Notes: generated from the sequence alone by a model not told the origin. 64,000 bases of DNA from Roseitalea sp. (GCA_017642895.1 JAEPON010000006.1:124001-188000), one strand, 5' to 3'; positions 18,192 to 30,822 are shown, counted from the stretch's first letter. Translations and numbers: made by a program.

Positions 18192-18905
18192 TCACTCGCG
18201 GCGCAGGATCCGGTCGACGAGGACATTGCCCACCTGGCTCGCCTGATAGGCGTCCATCATCGCCTGCTTGTCATAGTCTGTGTGCAGCCAGTCGCGAAAG
18301 GCGATGCCCCGCTCCCGATGTGCCTTGATGAACGTCTTGATGAAATGGTCGAGTATGCCCGTCTTGGCGTGCTCAATGTGCAGGTATCGCAGGGACAATT
18401 GGTCAAGCGCCTCTTCGGGCTGACGGCCTGACCAGAGCATGAAGAGCGCCGCGCCCAGGCCGGCGCGGTCGGCGCCGGACTTGCAGTGCATCAGGAAGGG
18501 TTTTTCGGCGCGTTCGAAGATCGCGAACAGCGCCTCGACCTCCTCGGGCGTTGGCGGCATGCGCGAATAAAGCCGGGTGTCGATCATCTCGATGCCGGCG
18601 CGGCCGCATGCTTCCTGTTCGAGAAAATAAGACCCCCATCGTGACGGACCGCGCAGATTGATGATCGTGCGGATGCCGCGGCGTGCCAGATCGGCGACCT
18701 GGGCCGGAGAGGGCTGGTTGGAACGCCAGACGCCGGGCGCGATTTCATGCAGGTTGCGCCACCAAAGCCGGAGAAAGCCGTGATCGAAGGCCATCATGTC
18801 CAAATGGGCACGACGCCGGTTGGCCGGACGCGTCAGATCGGCGATCCAGGCTTCCCGCCAGATCGATTGCCGTTCGCGGAAGGCGGATTTCAATCGGGCT
18901 ATCAA
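18192..18905 (-). CDS. Dual-specificity/tyrosine phosphatase family protein
   Basis: Cytoplasmic phosphatase-like protein of about 237 residues. The P-loop HCKSGADR fits CX5R with the general acid probably in DTRLYSRMPPTPEE. The N-terminal part (VWRSNQPSPAQVADLARRGIRTI and NLRGPSRW) resembles the DSP/Siw14 phosphatase group. The start is uncertain. I list the TTG at 18905 because residues upstream of it (an ATG exists at 18995) look non-coding. It converges on sdhB. Confidence 0.75.
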   Translation of the reverse strand: MIARLKSAFRERQSIWREAWIADLTRPANRRRAHLDMMAFDHGFLRLWWRNLHEIAPGVWRSNQPSPAQVADLARRGIRTIINLRGPSRWGSYFLEQEACGRAGIEMIDTRLYSRMPPTPEEVEALFAIFERAEKPFLMHCKSGADRAGLGAALFMLWSGRQPEEALDQLSLRYLHIEHAKTGILDHFIKTFIKAHRERGIAFRDWLHTDYDKQAMMDAYQASQVGNVLVDRILRRE

Positions 18906-19071
18906 GACTGTCGCGCTGCTGCTGGTTGGGATGCGCGGCCTGCTTAGGCAGGGACGGCCGGTTTGGCAAGCAGGGGTTGTCGGGGCGCTCCTCACACAGA
19001 GTTGTTCGGGGTTGAGTTGCCAGGGCCGGCAGACGGTTTAAGTCCGAAGCAGCAGTCACAGGAGCATTGCC

Positions 19072-19722
19072 ATGCCGACAAACGCCCTCCGCGCCACCTT
19101 TTTTGCCACCGCCTTTGCCCTTGGCGCGATGACGGGCGCGGCCCAAGCCGAAACCCGGTCGCTCGTCGTTGCCGGCGGCTGTTTCTGGTGTGTCGAAAGC
19201 GATTTTGACCATGTGGCCGGTGTGGTCGGCACGACATCGGGCTATGCGGGTGGTCAAATGCAGAACCCGACCTACCGAAATCACGGGCGGCACCGCGAAG
19301 TGGTCAAGATCGATTATGATCCGGCGGTCACCGACTATGAGACGCTGGTCGGGATTTTCCTCAGGACGATCGATCCGCTGGATGCGGGCGGCCAGTTCTG
19401 CGACCGCGGGCGATCCTATGAAACGGCGATCCATGCGGCCGACGATGCCGAGAAGATGGTGGCGATGGAGGCGGTCAACATCGCTTCGGAAACGCTCGGC
19501 CAACAGGTGGTGACGCCCATTGAGGGTCCGGTGACCTTCTGGGAGGCCGAGGACTATCACCAGGACTATTATCTGAGCCAGGAACGCCAGCTCACGCGAT
19601 TCGGTTATGTCACGCGCGCCGAAGCCTACAAGGGCTACCGCAAAGGATGCGGCCGCGACGCGCGCGTCCGCCAAGTCTGGGGCGCCGAGGCCTATAAAGG
19701 CGTGGACAAGCCCGCAAGCTGA
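19072..19722 (+). CDS. msrA: Peptide-methionine (S)-S-oxide reductase, periplasmic
   Basis: Repairs oxidised methionine (S form). 216 residues with an N-terminal signal peptide (about 1-26, cut after AQA), so it acts in the periplasm, unlike cytoplasmic MsrA. The active site GCFWC holds the nucleophilic cysteine. GYAGGQMQNPTYRNH (usually YxxV/YxxG), FLRTIDPLDAGGQFCDRGRSYETAI and EDYHQDYY match the family. C-terminal residues 195-205 contain another cysteine that may serve in recycling. Confidence 0.92.
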   Translation: MPTNALRATFFATAFALGAMTGAAQAETRSLVVAGGCFWCVESDFDHVAGVVGTTSGYAGGQMQNPTYRNHGRHREVVKIDYDPAVTDYETLVGIFLRTIDPLDAGGQFCDRGRSYETAIHAADDAEKMVAMEAVNIASETLGQQVVTPIEGPVTFWEAEDYHQDYYLSQERQLTRFGYVTRAEAYKGYRKGCGRDARVRQVWGAEAYKGVDKPAS

Positions 19723-19736
19723 CATATTCCGCTATG

Positions 19737-19768
19737 GCCGCAAGTCCCATCGGCTGCGGCATTTTTTC
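19737..19768 (+). terminator. Rho-independent terminator after msrA
   Basis: GCCGCA pairs with TGCGGC across a loop of about 12 bases, directly followed by ATTTTTT, 15 bases past the msrA stop. Confidence 0.65.
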
Positions 19769-19873
19769 CGATCGACGGCCAAACGCCGCGGTCGCCATTT
19801 TCCTGCCATTGCCTCCTGTGTCATAATAACGATACAGAAATCGGCAAGGGACGGTTAATTGCGACCGGACATC

Positions 19874-20782
19874 ATGGCCATGGAAATCCAGAGCGCGACT
19901 TCCACGTTTGCGGGCGTTATCAACGGCCGAAGGGGAGATATTGCGGCCCAGACGGACCCTCATATTGTCGATCAACTGATCGCCGAACGCGGGCAGACAC
20001 TGGTCAAGAGCCCGCTTTGGCCGGTGCTGCGCCCGGCGCTTTACAAGATTTTGCACTATCGCGAAGCCGTTCGGATGGCCGATGCCGTCGCTGATATGAG
20101 CGGGCTGGATTGTTTCGGCCATATCAGCGATTTGCTGAAGCTGGATGTGCGGGTGACGGGCAGCGAGCACCTGCCGGCCTCGGGATCGTTCATTCTCGTT
20201 TCGAACCACCCCACGGGCATCGCCGACGGCGTGGCCGTCCATGACATGCTCAAGGGCATCCGTCCGGACTTCATGTTCTTCGCCAACCGGGACGCCATCC
20301 GGGTCAATCAGCGGCTGGCCGAAATCATCATTCCGGTGGAATGGCGTGCCGACCAGAAATCCCATGCCAAGAGCCGGGAGACGCTGGTGCGCACCAACCG
20401 CGCCTTCAAGGACGATCGCGCAATCGTGCTTTTCCCGTCCGGCCGCATCGCCTACTGGTCGCATGGCGGGCTCAAGGAGCGCCCGTGGCAGGCCACGGCC
20501 ATTCACATGGCCAAGCGCTACAATGTGCCGATCGTGCCGATGCACCTTGAAGCGCGCAATTCCTGGCTGTTTTATCTGCTCGCGCACCGCAATCCCGAAC
20601 TGCGTGACATGACGGTCTTTCATGAACTGCTCAACAAGACCGGCAAGACGTTTTCCATGACGCTTGGCGCGCCGATCGCGCCGGACGCGCTGGATGGCGA
20701 TGTTCAGGACCTGACCGTCAAATTGCAGGATCATTGCGAGCATGCGCTGAAAGCGGACAAGGACGCCGTCTTTCACTGTTGA
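19874..20782 (+). CDS. PlsC-family (1-acylglycerol-3-phosphate-type) acyltransferase
   Basis: Membrane-associated acyltransferase of about 302 residues. The catalytic motif is NHPTGIADG (NHxxxxD). The acceptor-site stretch LFPSGRIAYW fits FPEGTR-type block III, and IVPMHLEARN fits block IV. It may act in phospholipid or ornithine-lipid synthesis; substrate is not decidable here. I use the ATG at 19874; a TTG at 19859 is five codons upstream. It is monocistronic after the msrA terminator. Confidence 0.78.
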   Translation: MAMEIQSATSTFAGVINGRRGDIAAQTDPHIVDQLIAERGQTLVKSPLWPVLRPALYKILHYREAVRMADAVADMSGLDCFGHISDLLKLDVRVTGSEHLPASGSFILVSNHPTGIADGVAVHDMLKGIRPDFMFFANRDAIRVNQRLAEIIIPVEWRADQKSHAKSRETLVRTNRAFKDDRAIVLFPSGRIAYWSHGGLKERPWQATAIHMAKRYNVPIVPMHLEARNSWLFYLLAHRNPELRDMTVFHELLNKTGKTFSMTLGAPIAPDALDGDVQDLTVKLQDHCEHALKADKDAVFHC

Positions 20783-20837
20783 TCGCCGGTCGCCACGCGG
20801 TCGCCACGGCGAGCAATGTCTTTCCCGGGGGCCGGGA

Positions 20838-20865
20838 CACGATCATGCGTTCTTTCATGATCGTG
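20838..20865. repeat. Perfect 10-bp inverted repeat upstream of a methyltransferase gene
   Basis: CACGATCATG and CATGATCGTG are separated by eight bases and end 28 bp before the GTG of the methyltransferase gene. It could be an operator or a hairpin in the leader. No T run follows. Confidence 0.6.
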
Positions 20866-20893
20866 CGGGCCGAGGGCAGCCGATGGACAGGGT

Positions 20894-21511
20894 GTGAGCG
20901 AGCTATCAGCACTGGCGCGCCGGACACGGGATGTTTATGCGCGCAATGGTCTACGCTACGACCAGGAGCGGTCGCGGGCCCTGTTCGAGAGGGCATGGCT
21001 CGACAGGTTCCTGGCGCTCATGCCGCCTCGACCCACCGTGCTTGACGTGGGCTGCGGGGCTGGCGCCCCGATCTCGGAATATCTCATCGCGCGGGGCTGC
21101 GGACTGACGGGCATCGATACGTCCGTGCCGATGCTGAGGCTTGCCCGGGAGCGGTTCCCGCAAGCCAACTGGCTAGAAACCGACATGCGATGCCTTGATC
21201 TGCTGCGCCGATTTGACGGCATCATCGGCTGGCACAGCTTCTTTCATCTGACGCCGGATGAACAAAAAGAAACCCTGGTTTGTTTCGCGGCGCATCTGAA
21301 TGAAGTCGGAACGCTCATGCTGACCGTTGGCCCGCGTGCGTCCGAAACCATCGGCCATGTCGGCGGAGACCGGGTCTATCACGCCAGCCTGGCTCCCGAT
21401 GACTATGGTGCCATACTGGCGGGGCTTGACATGCGCATCGTTCGCTTCGTCGTCGAAGACCCAGAATGCGACTACGCGACGGTCCTTCTCGCCCGAAAAA
21501 ACCAGGCATGA
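20894..21511 (+). CDS. Class I SAM-dependent methyltransferase
   Basis: 205-residue Rossmann-fold methyltransferase of unknown substrate. Motif I is VLDVGCGAGAPISEYL (about 49-64), followed by LTGIDTS (acidic residue binding the ribose), ETDMRCLDL and IIGWHSFFHLTPDEQ. The GTG at 20894 is the first start in frame with the conserved N-terminus. A perfect inverted repeat lies just upstream. It converges on the transaldolase gene. Confidence 0.82.
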   Translation: MSELSALARRTRDVYARNGLRYDQERSRALFERAWLDRFLALMPPRPTVLDVGCGAGAPISEYLIARGCGLTGIDTSVPMLRLARERFPQANWLETDMRCLDLLRRFDGIIGWHSFFHLTPDEQKETLVCFAAHLNEVGTLMLTVGPRASETIGHVGGDRVYHASLAPDDYGAILAGLDMRIVRFVVEDPECDYATVLLARKNQA

Positions 21512-21547
21512 CCGAAAGTCGCGACCATGCCGTCAAGGGCTGGCGGT

Positions 21548-22201
21548 TCAGGCGATTTTCTGACCGGTCTTGGCCCAGTCGGCAAGGAAGGCATCCAGTC
21601 CCTTGTCGGTGAGCGGATGCTTGACGAGGGCCTTGAGTGTCGCCGGAGGCACCGTGGCAACGTCCGCGCCGAGCAGGGCGGCTTCCTTGACGTGATTGAC
21701 GGTGCGGATCGAGGCGGCGAGGATCTCGGTGTCAAACTCGTAATTGTCGTAGATCGTGCGGATCTCTTCAATCAGTTCCATGCCGTCGATCGCCATGTCG
21801 TCGAGGCGGCCGATAAAGGGCGAAATGAAGGTTGCGCCCGCCTTGGCCGCCAGCAGCGCCTGATTGGCCGAAAAGCAGAGGGTGACATTGACCTGCTGGC
21901 CGCCCTGCGTGATCGCGCGGCAGGCTTTCAGGCCATCCATGGTCAGCGGCAGCTTGATGCACACATTGTCGGCGATCTTGCCGAGCGCGTCGGCCTCTTT
22001 CATCATGCCGTCGAAATCCGTGGCGGCGACCTCGGCCGAAACGGGGCCATCGACAATGGCGCAGATTTCCTTGGTGACATCGGCGATGTCACGTCCTGAC
22101 TTGAGGATCAGCGACGGGTTCGTGGTCACTCCGTCGAGCAGTCCGATATCGTTCAGCTCGCGGATTTCGCCAACATCCGCCGTATCGACAAAGAACTTCA
22201 T
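21548..22201 (-). CDS. fsa: Transaldolase-like (fructose-6-phosphate aldolase family) protein
   Basis: 217-residue small-type transaldolase/Fsa. [22 protein letters not shown], the Schiff-base lysine in [39 protein letters not shown] and GADVATVPP are all family motifs. Whether it acts as transaldolase or as fructose-6-phosphate aldolase is not settled by these motifs. The ATG at 22201 gives the standard N-terminus. It is divergent from priA, an arrangement I recall from other Hyphomicrobiales. Confidence 0.9.
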   Translation of the reverse strand: MKFFVDTADVGEIRELNDIGLLDGVTTNPSLILKSGRDIADVTKEICAIVDGPVSAEVAATDFDGMMKEADALGKIADNVCIKLPLTMDGLKACRAITQGGQQVNVTLCFSANQALLAAKAGATFISPFIGRLDDMAIDGMELIEEIRTIYDNYEFDTEILAASIRTVNHVKEAALLGADVATVPPATLKALVKHPLTDKGLDAFLADWAKTGQKIA

Positions 22202-22287
22202 GATTTCCTGTTCCCGCGTTCGTGTTATGCGGCCACGCCGCCACTTCGGCTTTCGTTTAGAGCAAACCGGCGGCAAGGTCACGACCG

Positions 22288-24486
22288 ATGAAGGCCGATT
22301 CGCAAAAAGTTGCCGCAACCATATCGGTTTTGGTGCCGACACCCTCGCCGGTGCCCTACACCTATGTCCTGCCGGACGGGGTTTCGGCGCAGCCGGGGTC
22401 GATTGTCCAGGTGCCCCTGGGGCCCCGCCAGGTGGCGGGAATTGTCTGGGATGCAGGAGATGACAACAGCGACATCGATCCCGCCAAGCTGCGCGCGGTC
22501 ACGACGGTTTACGACTGTCCGCCGCTGACGCCGGACATGCGCCGCTTCATCGGCTGGGTGGCGCGCTACACGCTGTCGGCTCCGGGCATGGTGGCGCGCA
22601 TGGTGCTCCGCGCGCCGGCCGCGTTCGATCCCGAAACGCCGATCGACGGTCTCATGCTGACCGATCAGCGCCCGCAGCGCATGACGGCGGCGCGTGAACG
22701 CGTGGTGGCGCTGGCCGCCGAGAGCGCCCCGATGGCCTGGACGCGTTCGGGCCTTGCTCATGCCGCCGGTGTCTCCTTTTCGGTGATCGACGGTCTGGCA
22801 AAGGCGGGTGCATTCGAGCCGGTCATCTTGCCGCCGCCGCCGGTGGTCGCGCCGCCCGATGCCAATCACGCGCCGCCAGACTTGCATGACAGCCAGACGC
22901 GGGCGGCCGAATCGCTGAAAAGCAACGTTCGGGAAGACCGGTTCGCCGCCACGCTGCTGGAGGGCGTGACCGGCGCCGGCAAGACGGAGGTCTATTTCGA
23001 GGCGATCGCGGCCACTGTCCGCGCCGGCCGGCAGGTGCTTGTCATGTTGCCGGAGATCGCGTTGACGCAGGCCTTTATCGACCGGTTCGAAGCGCGCTTC
23101 GGCGCGCCGCCGGCGCCATGGCATTCGGACCTGCCGCCGAAAATGCGCGAAAAGGTCTGGCGGCAGGTGGCGGAAGGCTCGGTCAAGGTCGTTGCCGGTG
23201 CGCGCTCGGCGCTGTTCCTGCCGTTCGCCGATCTTGGCCTGATCATTGTCGATGAGGAGCATGACGCCGCCTACAAGCAGGAGGATCGCGTCTACTACAA
23301 TGCGCGCGACATGGCCGTCGTGCGCGCCAAGCTGGCCGATTGTCCGGTGGTGCTGGTTTCGGCGACGCCCTCGGTCGAAACCCGGCACAATGCGCAGGAA
23401 GGCCGCTACCGGCATGTGCGTCTCGATCGCCGGCATGCGGATGCGGCGCTGCCCGATGTGGCACTGATCGACATGCGCAAGGCCGCGCCCGCCAGAGGCG
23501 GTTTCCTGTCGCCGGTCCTGCTCGAATCGATGGCGCAGACGCTGGAAAAGCGCGAACAGTCGCTCCTGTTCCTCAACCGGCGCGGCTATGCGCCCCTGAC
23601 GCTATGCCGAGCCTGCGGGCACCGCTTCTCCTGTGAGAACTGTTCTGCCTGGCTGGTCGAACACCGGTTCCGGCGCCAGTTGCAATGCCACCATTGCGGC
23701 CATCACGAGCCGGTGCCCGAGGCATGCCCTGAATGCGGCACGTTCGACCATCTGGTTGCCTGCGGGCCGGGCATCGAGCGGATTGCCGAAGAAACGCTGG
23801 CCCACTTCCCGGACGCGCGGGTGATCGTCCTGTCATCGGACATGGTCGGCGGCGTCAAGCGGCTGCGGCTGGAGATGGAGGCGATCGCCAAGGGCGAGGC
23901 GGACATCGTCATCGGCACGCAACTGGTCGCCAAGGGCCATAACTTCCCGCTTCTGACGCTGGTCGGCGTGGTCGATGCGGATCTGGGTCTGGCCAATGGC
24001 GACCCACGTGCCGCCGAGCGGACGTTCCAGCTCTTGTCGCAGGTGACCGGGCGGGCCGGCCGCACCGGCCGGAAGAGCCAAGGTCTGATCCAGACCTATC
24101 AACCCGAGCACGCCGTCTTGCAGGCCTGCGCGAGCAGCGATGCCGAGGCCTTTTACGCCGCGCAACTGGCCGAGCGCGAGCGCGGGCGCATGCCGCCCTT
24201 CGGCCGGCTGGCGGCGGTGATCGTCTCGGCAGCCAACCGGCCCGACGCCGAAGCCCATGGCCGTGCCTTGCGGGCGGCCGCCCCCTCATCAAGCGACATC
24301 ATGGTGCTCGGTCCGGCCGAGGCGCCGCTGGCGATGGTGCGCGGCCGCCACCGGTTCCGGCTTCTGGTGCACGGATCGGACCGTGCCGACATGCAGGCCT
24401 ATCTGCGCGCGATGATCGCCACCGCCCCCAATCCGCGCGGCTCGGTGCGCGTTGCCGTCGATGTCGATCCGCAGAGTTTCCTTTGA
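22288..24486 (+). CDS. priA: Primosomal protein N' (replication restart helicase PriA)
   Basis: 732-residue 3'-5' DNA helicase that reloads the replisome at stalled forks. The N-terminal fork-binding domain covers about 10-110. Walker A GVTGAGKT is at 226-233 and Walker B is DEEH ([13 protein letters not shown]). Two zinc clusters are visible in [13 protein letters not shown] and CHHCG...CPECG. The helicase C domain has [12 protein letters not shown] and QVTGRAGR. It starts 86 bp from the divergent transaldolase gene. Confidence 0.96.
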   Translation: MKADSQKVAATISVLVPTPSPVPYTYVLPDGVSAQPGSIVQVPLGPRQVAGIVWDAGDDNSDIDPAKLRAVTTVYDCPPLTPDMRRFIGWVARYTLSAPGMVARMVLRAPAAFDPETPIDGLMLTDQRPQRMTAARERVVALAAESAPMAWTRSGLAHAAGVSFSVIDGLAKAGAFEPVILPPPPVVAPPDANHAPPDLHDSQTRAAESLKSNVREDRFAATLLEGVTGAGKTEVYFEAIAATVRAGRQVLVMLPEIALTQAFIDRFEARFGAPPAPWHSDLPPKMREKVWRQVAEGSVKVVAGARSALFLPFADLGLIIVDEEHDAAYKQEDRVYYNARDMAVVRAKLADCPVVLVSATPSVETRHNAQEGRYRHVRLDRRHADAALPDVALIDMRKAAPARGGFLSPVLLESMAQTLEKREQSLLFLNRRGYAPLTLCRACGHRFSCENCSAWLVEHRFRRQLQCHHCGHHEPVPEACPECGTFDHLVACGPGIERIAEETLAHFPDARVIVLSSDMVGGVKRLRLEMEAIAKGEADIVIGTQLVAKGHNFPLLTLVGVVDADLGLANGDPRAAERTFQLLSQVTGRAGRTGRKSQGLIQTYQPEHAVLQACASSDAEAFYAAQLAERERGRMPPFGRLAAVIVSAANRPDAEAHGRALRAAAPSSSDIMVLGPAEAPLAMVRGRHRFRLLVHGSDRADMQAYLRAMIATAPNPRGSVRVAVDVDPQSFL

Positions 24487-24534
24487 CGTATCCCGCTGAT
24501 AACGCCTGTTGGCGATCTTCCCGAAAGGCTTTTC

Positions 24535-24927
24535 ATGCTCTCCATCATCCCTCCGCAGACCCTCGGCGAATGGCTGGCATGGTCATCGGCCCTGATCACG
24601 ATCGTTTTCGGGCTGATCTGCTTTTTCGCGCCGCGCACGACCTATCGCATCCTGCGGCTGCAAACCCGGCCGGACGTGCCCGAGGCGCTGTCCGAAAGCC
24701 GGGCGACGATGGCAGGCTTTTACCTGGGCACCGGCATTCTGGCGATTTTGTTCCAGCAGCCCTTCATCTGGATGGTGCTGGGCGCGGGCTGGGCGTTCAC
24801 GGCGCTCGGCCGGCTGGTTTCGATCATGTTCGACCGTGGCAACACGAGCTTCAACTGGGGGTCGCTGGTCTTTGAAGCGGCGTTGGCCGCCGCACCGCTC
24901 GCATTTGCCTTGGGCTATATCCGGTAG
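24535..24927 (+). CDS. DUF4345-like integral membrane protein
   Basis: 130-residue membrane protein with about four hydrophobic segments (13-30, 58-75, 77-95, 110-127). The stretch ESRATMAGFYLGTGI and ALGRLVSIMFDRG resembles DUF4345 proteins. Function is unknown. It lies 48 bp after priA and 208 bp before atpH. That second gap is probably the atp promoter region. Confidence 0.7.
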   Translation: MLSIIPPQTLGEWLAWSSALITIVFGLICFFAPRTTYRILRLQTRPDVPEALSESRATMAGFYLGTGILAILFQQPFIWMVLGAGWAFTALGRLVSIMFDRGNTSFNWGSLVFEAALAAAPLAFALGYIR

Positions 24928-25135
24928 CGCCGGTCAACCGCGCCATTTGCCGTGCGACAAAAGGGTGAGTGCGCCGTCTTGCACCGCAAAAGGGGCTATG
25001 CTAGACGGCCCTGAAATGGCTGCCGGAGACGGCAACAGCTTTCGCGCGGCCGTAAAAAATAAAGTCAAGTCAATGTGTTAGATCGCCGGCCAGTGGCGAG
25101 CCCGCACATTCCGAACTTCAGGGACGTATCAAGCG

Positions 25136-25693
25136 GTGGCCAGTTCAACTTCCACGACTTCCGTTGCCGCCCGCTATGCCCGCTCACTGTATGAGCTTGC
25201 CGCCGAAGCCAAGTCGGTCGAGACCGTCGAGCAGGCGCTTGACGCATTCGAGGCAATGATCGGCGAAAGCGACGATCTGAAGCGTTTGATCGAGAGCCCG
25301 GTCTTTTCGGCCGACGAGCAGGCGGCGGCCATGGACGCCATCGTCGGCAAGGCCGGCTTGCCGGATCTGGCATCGAATTTCCTGGGCGTTGTGGCGCGGA
25401 ACCGGCGGCTGTTCGCGGTGCCGGCGATGATCGCCGCTTATCGCGAGATTGCGGCGTGCGAGCGCGGCGAGGTGACCGCCGAGGTGACCACCGCCGCCGA
25501 ACTGAACGCGACGCAGGAAAAGCAGTTGAAGGCGGCCTTGAAAGAGGTGGCCGGCAAGGACGTGACCCTCCATGTGACCGTCGATCCCTCCATTCTGGGC
25601 GGACTGGTCGTCAAGATGGGCTCGCGCCAGATCGATACGTCATTGAAGACGAAACTCTCCTCACTCAAGCTTGCACTCAAAGAGGTCGGCTGA
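25136..25693 (+). CDS. atpH: F1 ATP synthase delta subunit
   Basis: Links F1 to the peripheral stalk. 185 residues from a GTG at 25136. The N-terminal helical domain ([22 protein letters not shown]) and C-terminal domain ([48 protein letters not shown]) are typical. Its stop overlaps the atpA start by one base (TGATG). First gene of the atpHAGDC operon. The Fo genes are elsewhere, as in other alphaproteobacteria. Confidence 0.94.
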   Translation: MASSTSTTSVAARYARSLYELAAEAKSVETVEQALDAFEAMIGESDDLKRLIESPVFSADEQAAAMDAIVGKAGLPDLASNFLGVVARNRRLFAVPAMIAAYREIAACERGEVTAEVTTAAELNATQEKQLKAALKEVAGKDVTLHVTVDPSILGGLVVKMGSRQIDTSLKTKLSSLKLALKEVG

Positions 25694-27222
25694 TGGACAT
25701 CCGTGCCGCGGAAATCTCCGCAATTCTCAAAGACCAGATCAAGAATTTCGGCCAGGAGGCCGAGGTTTCCGAAATCGGACAGGTTCTGTCCGTCGGTGAC
25801 GGCATCGCCCGCATCTACGGCCTCGACAATGTCCAGGCCGGCGAAATGGTCGAATTCCCCGGCGGCATTCGGGGCATGGCGCTGAACCTTGAAAGCGACA
25901 ATGTCGGCGCGGTGATCTTCGGCAACGACCGCGACATCAAGGAAGGAGACACCGTCAAGCGAACGGGCGCCATCGTGGACGTGCCCGTCGGCATGGAACT
26001 GCTTGGCCGCGTGATCGACCCGCTGGGCAATCCGATCGACGGCAAGGGCCCGATCAAGGCCAAGAAGCGCAGCCGCGTTGACGTCAAGGCGCCCGGCATC
26101 ATTCCGCGCAAGTCGGTGCATGAGCCCATGTCGACCGGTCTGAAGGCCATCGATGCGCTGATCCCGGTCGGCCGCGGCCAGCGCGAACTGGTGATCGGTG
26201 ACCGCCAGACCGGCAAGACCGCCATCCTGCTCGACACATTCCTCAACCAGAAGCCGATCCATGACAGCGGACCGGAAAACGAGAAGCTTTACTGCGTCTA
26301 TGTTGCCGTCGGCCAGAAGCGGTCGACGGTCGCGCAGTTCGTCAAGGTGCTCGAAGAGCGTGGCGCGCTCGATTATTCGATTATCGTCGCCGCGACAGCC
26401 TCCGACCCGGCGCCGCTTCAGTATCTGGCGCCGTTCGCCGGCTGCACGATCGGCGAATATTTCCGCGACAATGGCAAGCACGCGCTGATCGGCTATGACG
26501 ATCTGTCCAAGCAGGCCGTCGCCTATCGCCAGATGTCGTTGCTGCTGCGCCGCCCGCCGGGCCGCGAAGCCTTCCCGGGCGACGTCTTCTATCTGCATTC
26601 GCGTCTGCTCGAGCGCGCGGCGAAGATGAACGAGGACAATGGCGCCGGTTCGCTGACCGCCCTGCCGGTCATCGAAACGCAGGGCAACGACGTGTCCGCG
26701 TTCATTCCCACCAATGTGATCTCGATCACCGACGGCCAGATCTTCCTTGAAACCGACCTGTTCTTCCAGGGCATTCGGCCGGCGGTGAATGTCGGCCTGT
26801 CGGTCTCGCGCGTGGGTTCTTCGGCCCAGATCAAGGCGATGAAGCAGGTTGCCGGCTCGATCAAGGGCGAGCTGGCGCAGTATCGCGAGATGGCCGCGTT
26901 CGCGCAGTTCGGCTCCGATCTCGATGCTTCCACCCAGCGCCTGCTCAATCGTGGCGCACGGCTGACCGAGTTGCTCAAGCAGCCGCAATTCTCGCCGCTG
27001 AAGACCGAGGAACAGGTCGCGGTGATCTTTGCCGGCGTCAACGGCTACCTCGATGAGCTGCCGGTCGACAAGGTTGGCGCGTTTGAACAGGGGTTGCTGA
27101 CTCACATGCGCGGCGAGGGCAAGGCGGTGCTCGATGCGATTCGCTCAGAGCAGAAGCTGACCGACGAGATCGAGGAAAAGCTCAAGGCGAACATCGAGGC
27201 CTTCGCCAAGAGCTTCTCGTAA
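25693..27222 (+). CDS. atpA: F1 ATP synthase alpha subunit
   Basis: 509-residue non-catalytic nucleotide-binding subunit of the F1 hexamer. The P loop is GDRQTGKT at 169-176. [25 protein letters not shown], the alpha arginine-finger region and [17 protein letters not shown] are conserved. Length is standard. It is coupled to atpH by a one-base overlap and followed by atpG after 38 bp. Confidence 0.97.
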   Translation: MDIRAAEISAILKDQIKNFGQEAEVSEIGQVLSVGDGIARIYGLDNVQAGEMVEFPGGIRGMALNLESDNVGAVIFGNDRDIKEGDTVKRTGAIVDVPVGMELLGRVIDPLGNPIDGKGPIKAKKRSRVDVKAPGIIPRKSVHEPMSTGLKAIDALIPVGRGQRELVIGDRQTGKTAILLDTFLNQKPIHDSGPENEKLYCVYVAVGQKRSTVAQFVKVLEERGALDYSIIVAATASDPAPLQYLAPFAGCTIGEYFRDNGKHALIGYDDLSKQAVAYRQMSLLLRRPPGREAFPGDVFYLHSRLLERAAKMNEDNGAGSLTALPVIETQGNDVSAFIPTNVISITDGQIFLETDLFFQGIRPAVNVGLSVSRVGSSAQIKAMKQVAGSIKGELAQYREMAAFAQFGSDLDASTQRLLNRGARLTELLKQPQFSPLKTEEQVAVIFAGVNGYLDELPVDKVGAFEQGLLTHMRGEGKAVLDAIRSEQKLTDEIEEKLKANIEAFAKSFS

Positions 27223-27260
27223 ACCGGCGGCGAATGCCACGTGCGCAAAGGGTTTGACCG

Positions 27261-29605
<2,345 letters not shown>

Positions 29606-29661
29606 TGGCACAGTGATAGCGAGCCGCCCGGCAAGTGGGCGGCATCGGGAAGGGCGGCTGG

Positions 29662-29850
29662 ATGAACTTCAACTTGATTGCGCAGCTCGCGTTCGCCGGG
29701 GCGCTGATCGGATTTCTGATCGGACCGAATTCGCTTGACGAGTTCATCGGCATTGTCGGGAACAATTCGGTGCCGATCAACATCGTCGTCGGTGCGCTGA
29801 TCGGCGCGGCGCTTGGCATGCTGGGCTCGTTGTCCAAAGAGATTGAGTAA
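29662..29850 (+). CDS. Small membrane protein inside the atp operon, unknown function
   Basis: 62-residue protein with two hydrophobic segments rich in glycine and alanine (about 4-21, LIAQLAFAGALIGFLIG, and 41-57, INIVVGALIGAALGMLG), a polar link and an acidic tail (SKEIE). The ATG at 29662 has GAAGGG upstream; a GTG at 29635 is also in frame. Its stop is three bases before atpC, so the two are probably cotranslated. I do not recognise it. It is not AtpI, AtpB or subunit c: it lacks their signature residues and is too short for the first two. Confidence 0.75.
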   Translation: MNFNLIAQLAFAGALIGFLIGPNSLDEFIGIVGNNSVPINIVVGALIGAALGMLGSLSKEIE

Positions 29851-29853
29851 GAG

Positions 29854-30261
29854 ATGGCCGAAGGTTTCAATTTCGAACTGGTGTCGCCCGAAAAGCTTCT
29901 GGTGTCCACCGAGGTATCCGAGGTGGTCGTGCCCGGTGCCGACGGCTATTTCACGGTCCTGGCCAAGCATGCGCCGACCATGTCGACGCTTCAACCGGGC
30001 GTGGCCGAGGTCACCGATACCGGCGGTTCGACGGAAAAATATGTGGTTTTTGGCGGCTTTGTCGATGTGACGCCGGAAGCATGCACGTTGCTCGCCGAAT
30101 CGGCGGTGCGCGTTGCCGATATCGATCGGGACGATCTTGAACAGCGTATCAAGGATGCCCGCGAGGATGTGGCCGACGCCAAGGACGATGAAACGCGGAC
30201 CAAGGCGCAGGCCTATCTCGATCAGTTGACCACGCTTCAAGGTGCCGTTCTTCCGGCGTAA
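29854..30261 (+). CDS. atpC: F1 ATP synthase epsilon subunit
   Basis: 135-residue inhibitory and rotor subunit. The beta-sandwich domain (FNFELVSPEKLLVSTEVSEVV, PGADGYFTVLAKHAPTMSTLQPG, KYVVFGGFVDVTPEACTLLAE) is followed by a C-terminal helical hairpin (DLEQRIKDAREDVADAKDDE). It ends the atp operon; a strong terminator follows. Confidence 0.95.
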   Translation: MAEGFNFELVSPEKLLVSTEVSEVVVPGADGYFTVLAKHAPTMSTLQPGVAEVTDTGGSTEKYVVFGGFVDVTPEACTLLAESAVRVADIDRDDLEQRIKDAREDVADAKDDETRTKAQAYLDQLTTLQGAVLPA

Positions 30262-30285
30262 CCGATCGGCCCATACAAAGTGCTG

Positions 30286-30311
30286 GGAGGCGGTCTTCGG
30301 GCCGCCTTTTT
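30286..30311 (+). terminator. Rho-independent terminator of the atp operon
   Basis: AGGCGG pairs with CCGCCT over a TCTTCGGG loop, then a TTTTT run. It lies 25 bases past atpC and just before the convergent GNAT gene. Confidence 0.85.
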
Positions 30312-30318
30312 CGTTGCA

Positions 30319-30822
30319 TCAGTGCAAGGTGCGGAAAGCATCGGGATAAGCGACCGACCCGGCATAGTGCTGCAGGCCGCCGGGCGCCAGTTCGAGCGCC
30401 TGCAGGTACGGTCCCTGATAAGCGCAGGTCACCGGTTCGGCGAGCGAACGCTTGAAGCCGAACCGGCCATAATAGACCGGGTCGCCCAAGACGAACGCGC
30501 TTTTCCACCCTTCTCGCCGCGCCATTTCGAGCGCACGGCGCACCAGTTCGGTCCCGATCTGGAAATCGCGCCATTCCGGATCGACCGCCAGGGGGCCAAG
30601 GCCGAGTGCCCCGTCCGGACCTTCCAGCCTTGACAGCACCACATGGCCGACCACCATCGCATCGAGCCTGGCGACCAAATCGAAGGTCTCGGTCTCACCT
30701 TCGATCAGCGCGATGGCGAGATGGGCTTCCGCGTCACGCCCGAATGCCCGGCGGTGGATCGCGCGTATGGCGATGTGGTCTTCGGGAGCGGACGGGCGGA
30801 AGACGGTCTTGTTGATGATCAT
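30319..30822 (-). CDS. GNAT N-acetyltransferase (YhbS-like)
   Basis: 167-residue acetyltransferase. The acetyl-CoA loop region is LGPLAVDPEWRDFQIGTELVRRAL, with the pattern Q/RxxGxG partly kept. VLGDPVYYGRFGFKRSLA is a signature of YhbS-type GNATs. Substrate is unknown. It converges on atpC and lies 70 bp downstream of rppH. Confidence 0.85.
   Translation of the reverse strand: MIINKTVFRPSAPEDHIAIRAIHRRAFGRDAEAHLAIALIEGETETFDLVARLDAMVVGHVVLSRLEGPDGALGLGPLAVDPEWRDFQIGTELVRRALEMARREGWKSAFVLGDPVYYGRFGFKRSLAEPVTCAYQGPYLQALELAPGGLQHYAGSVAYPDAFRTLH

Noticed and set aside
25438..27105. Minus-strand 555-codon frame opposite atpA
   Set aside because: Mirror of atpA; no ribosome site or domain.
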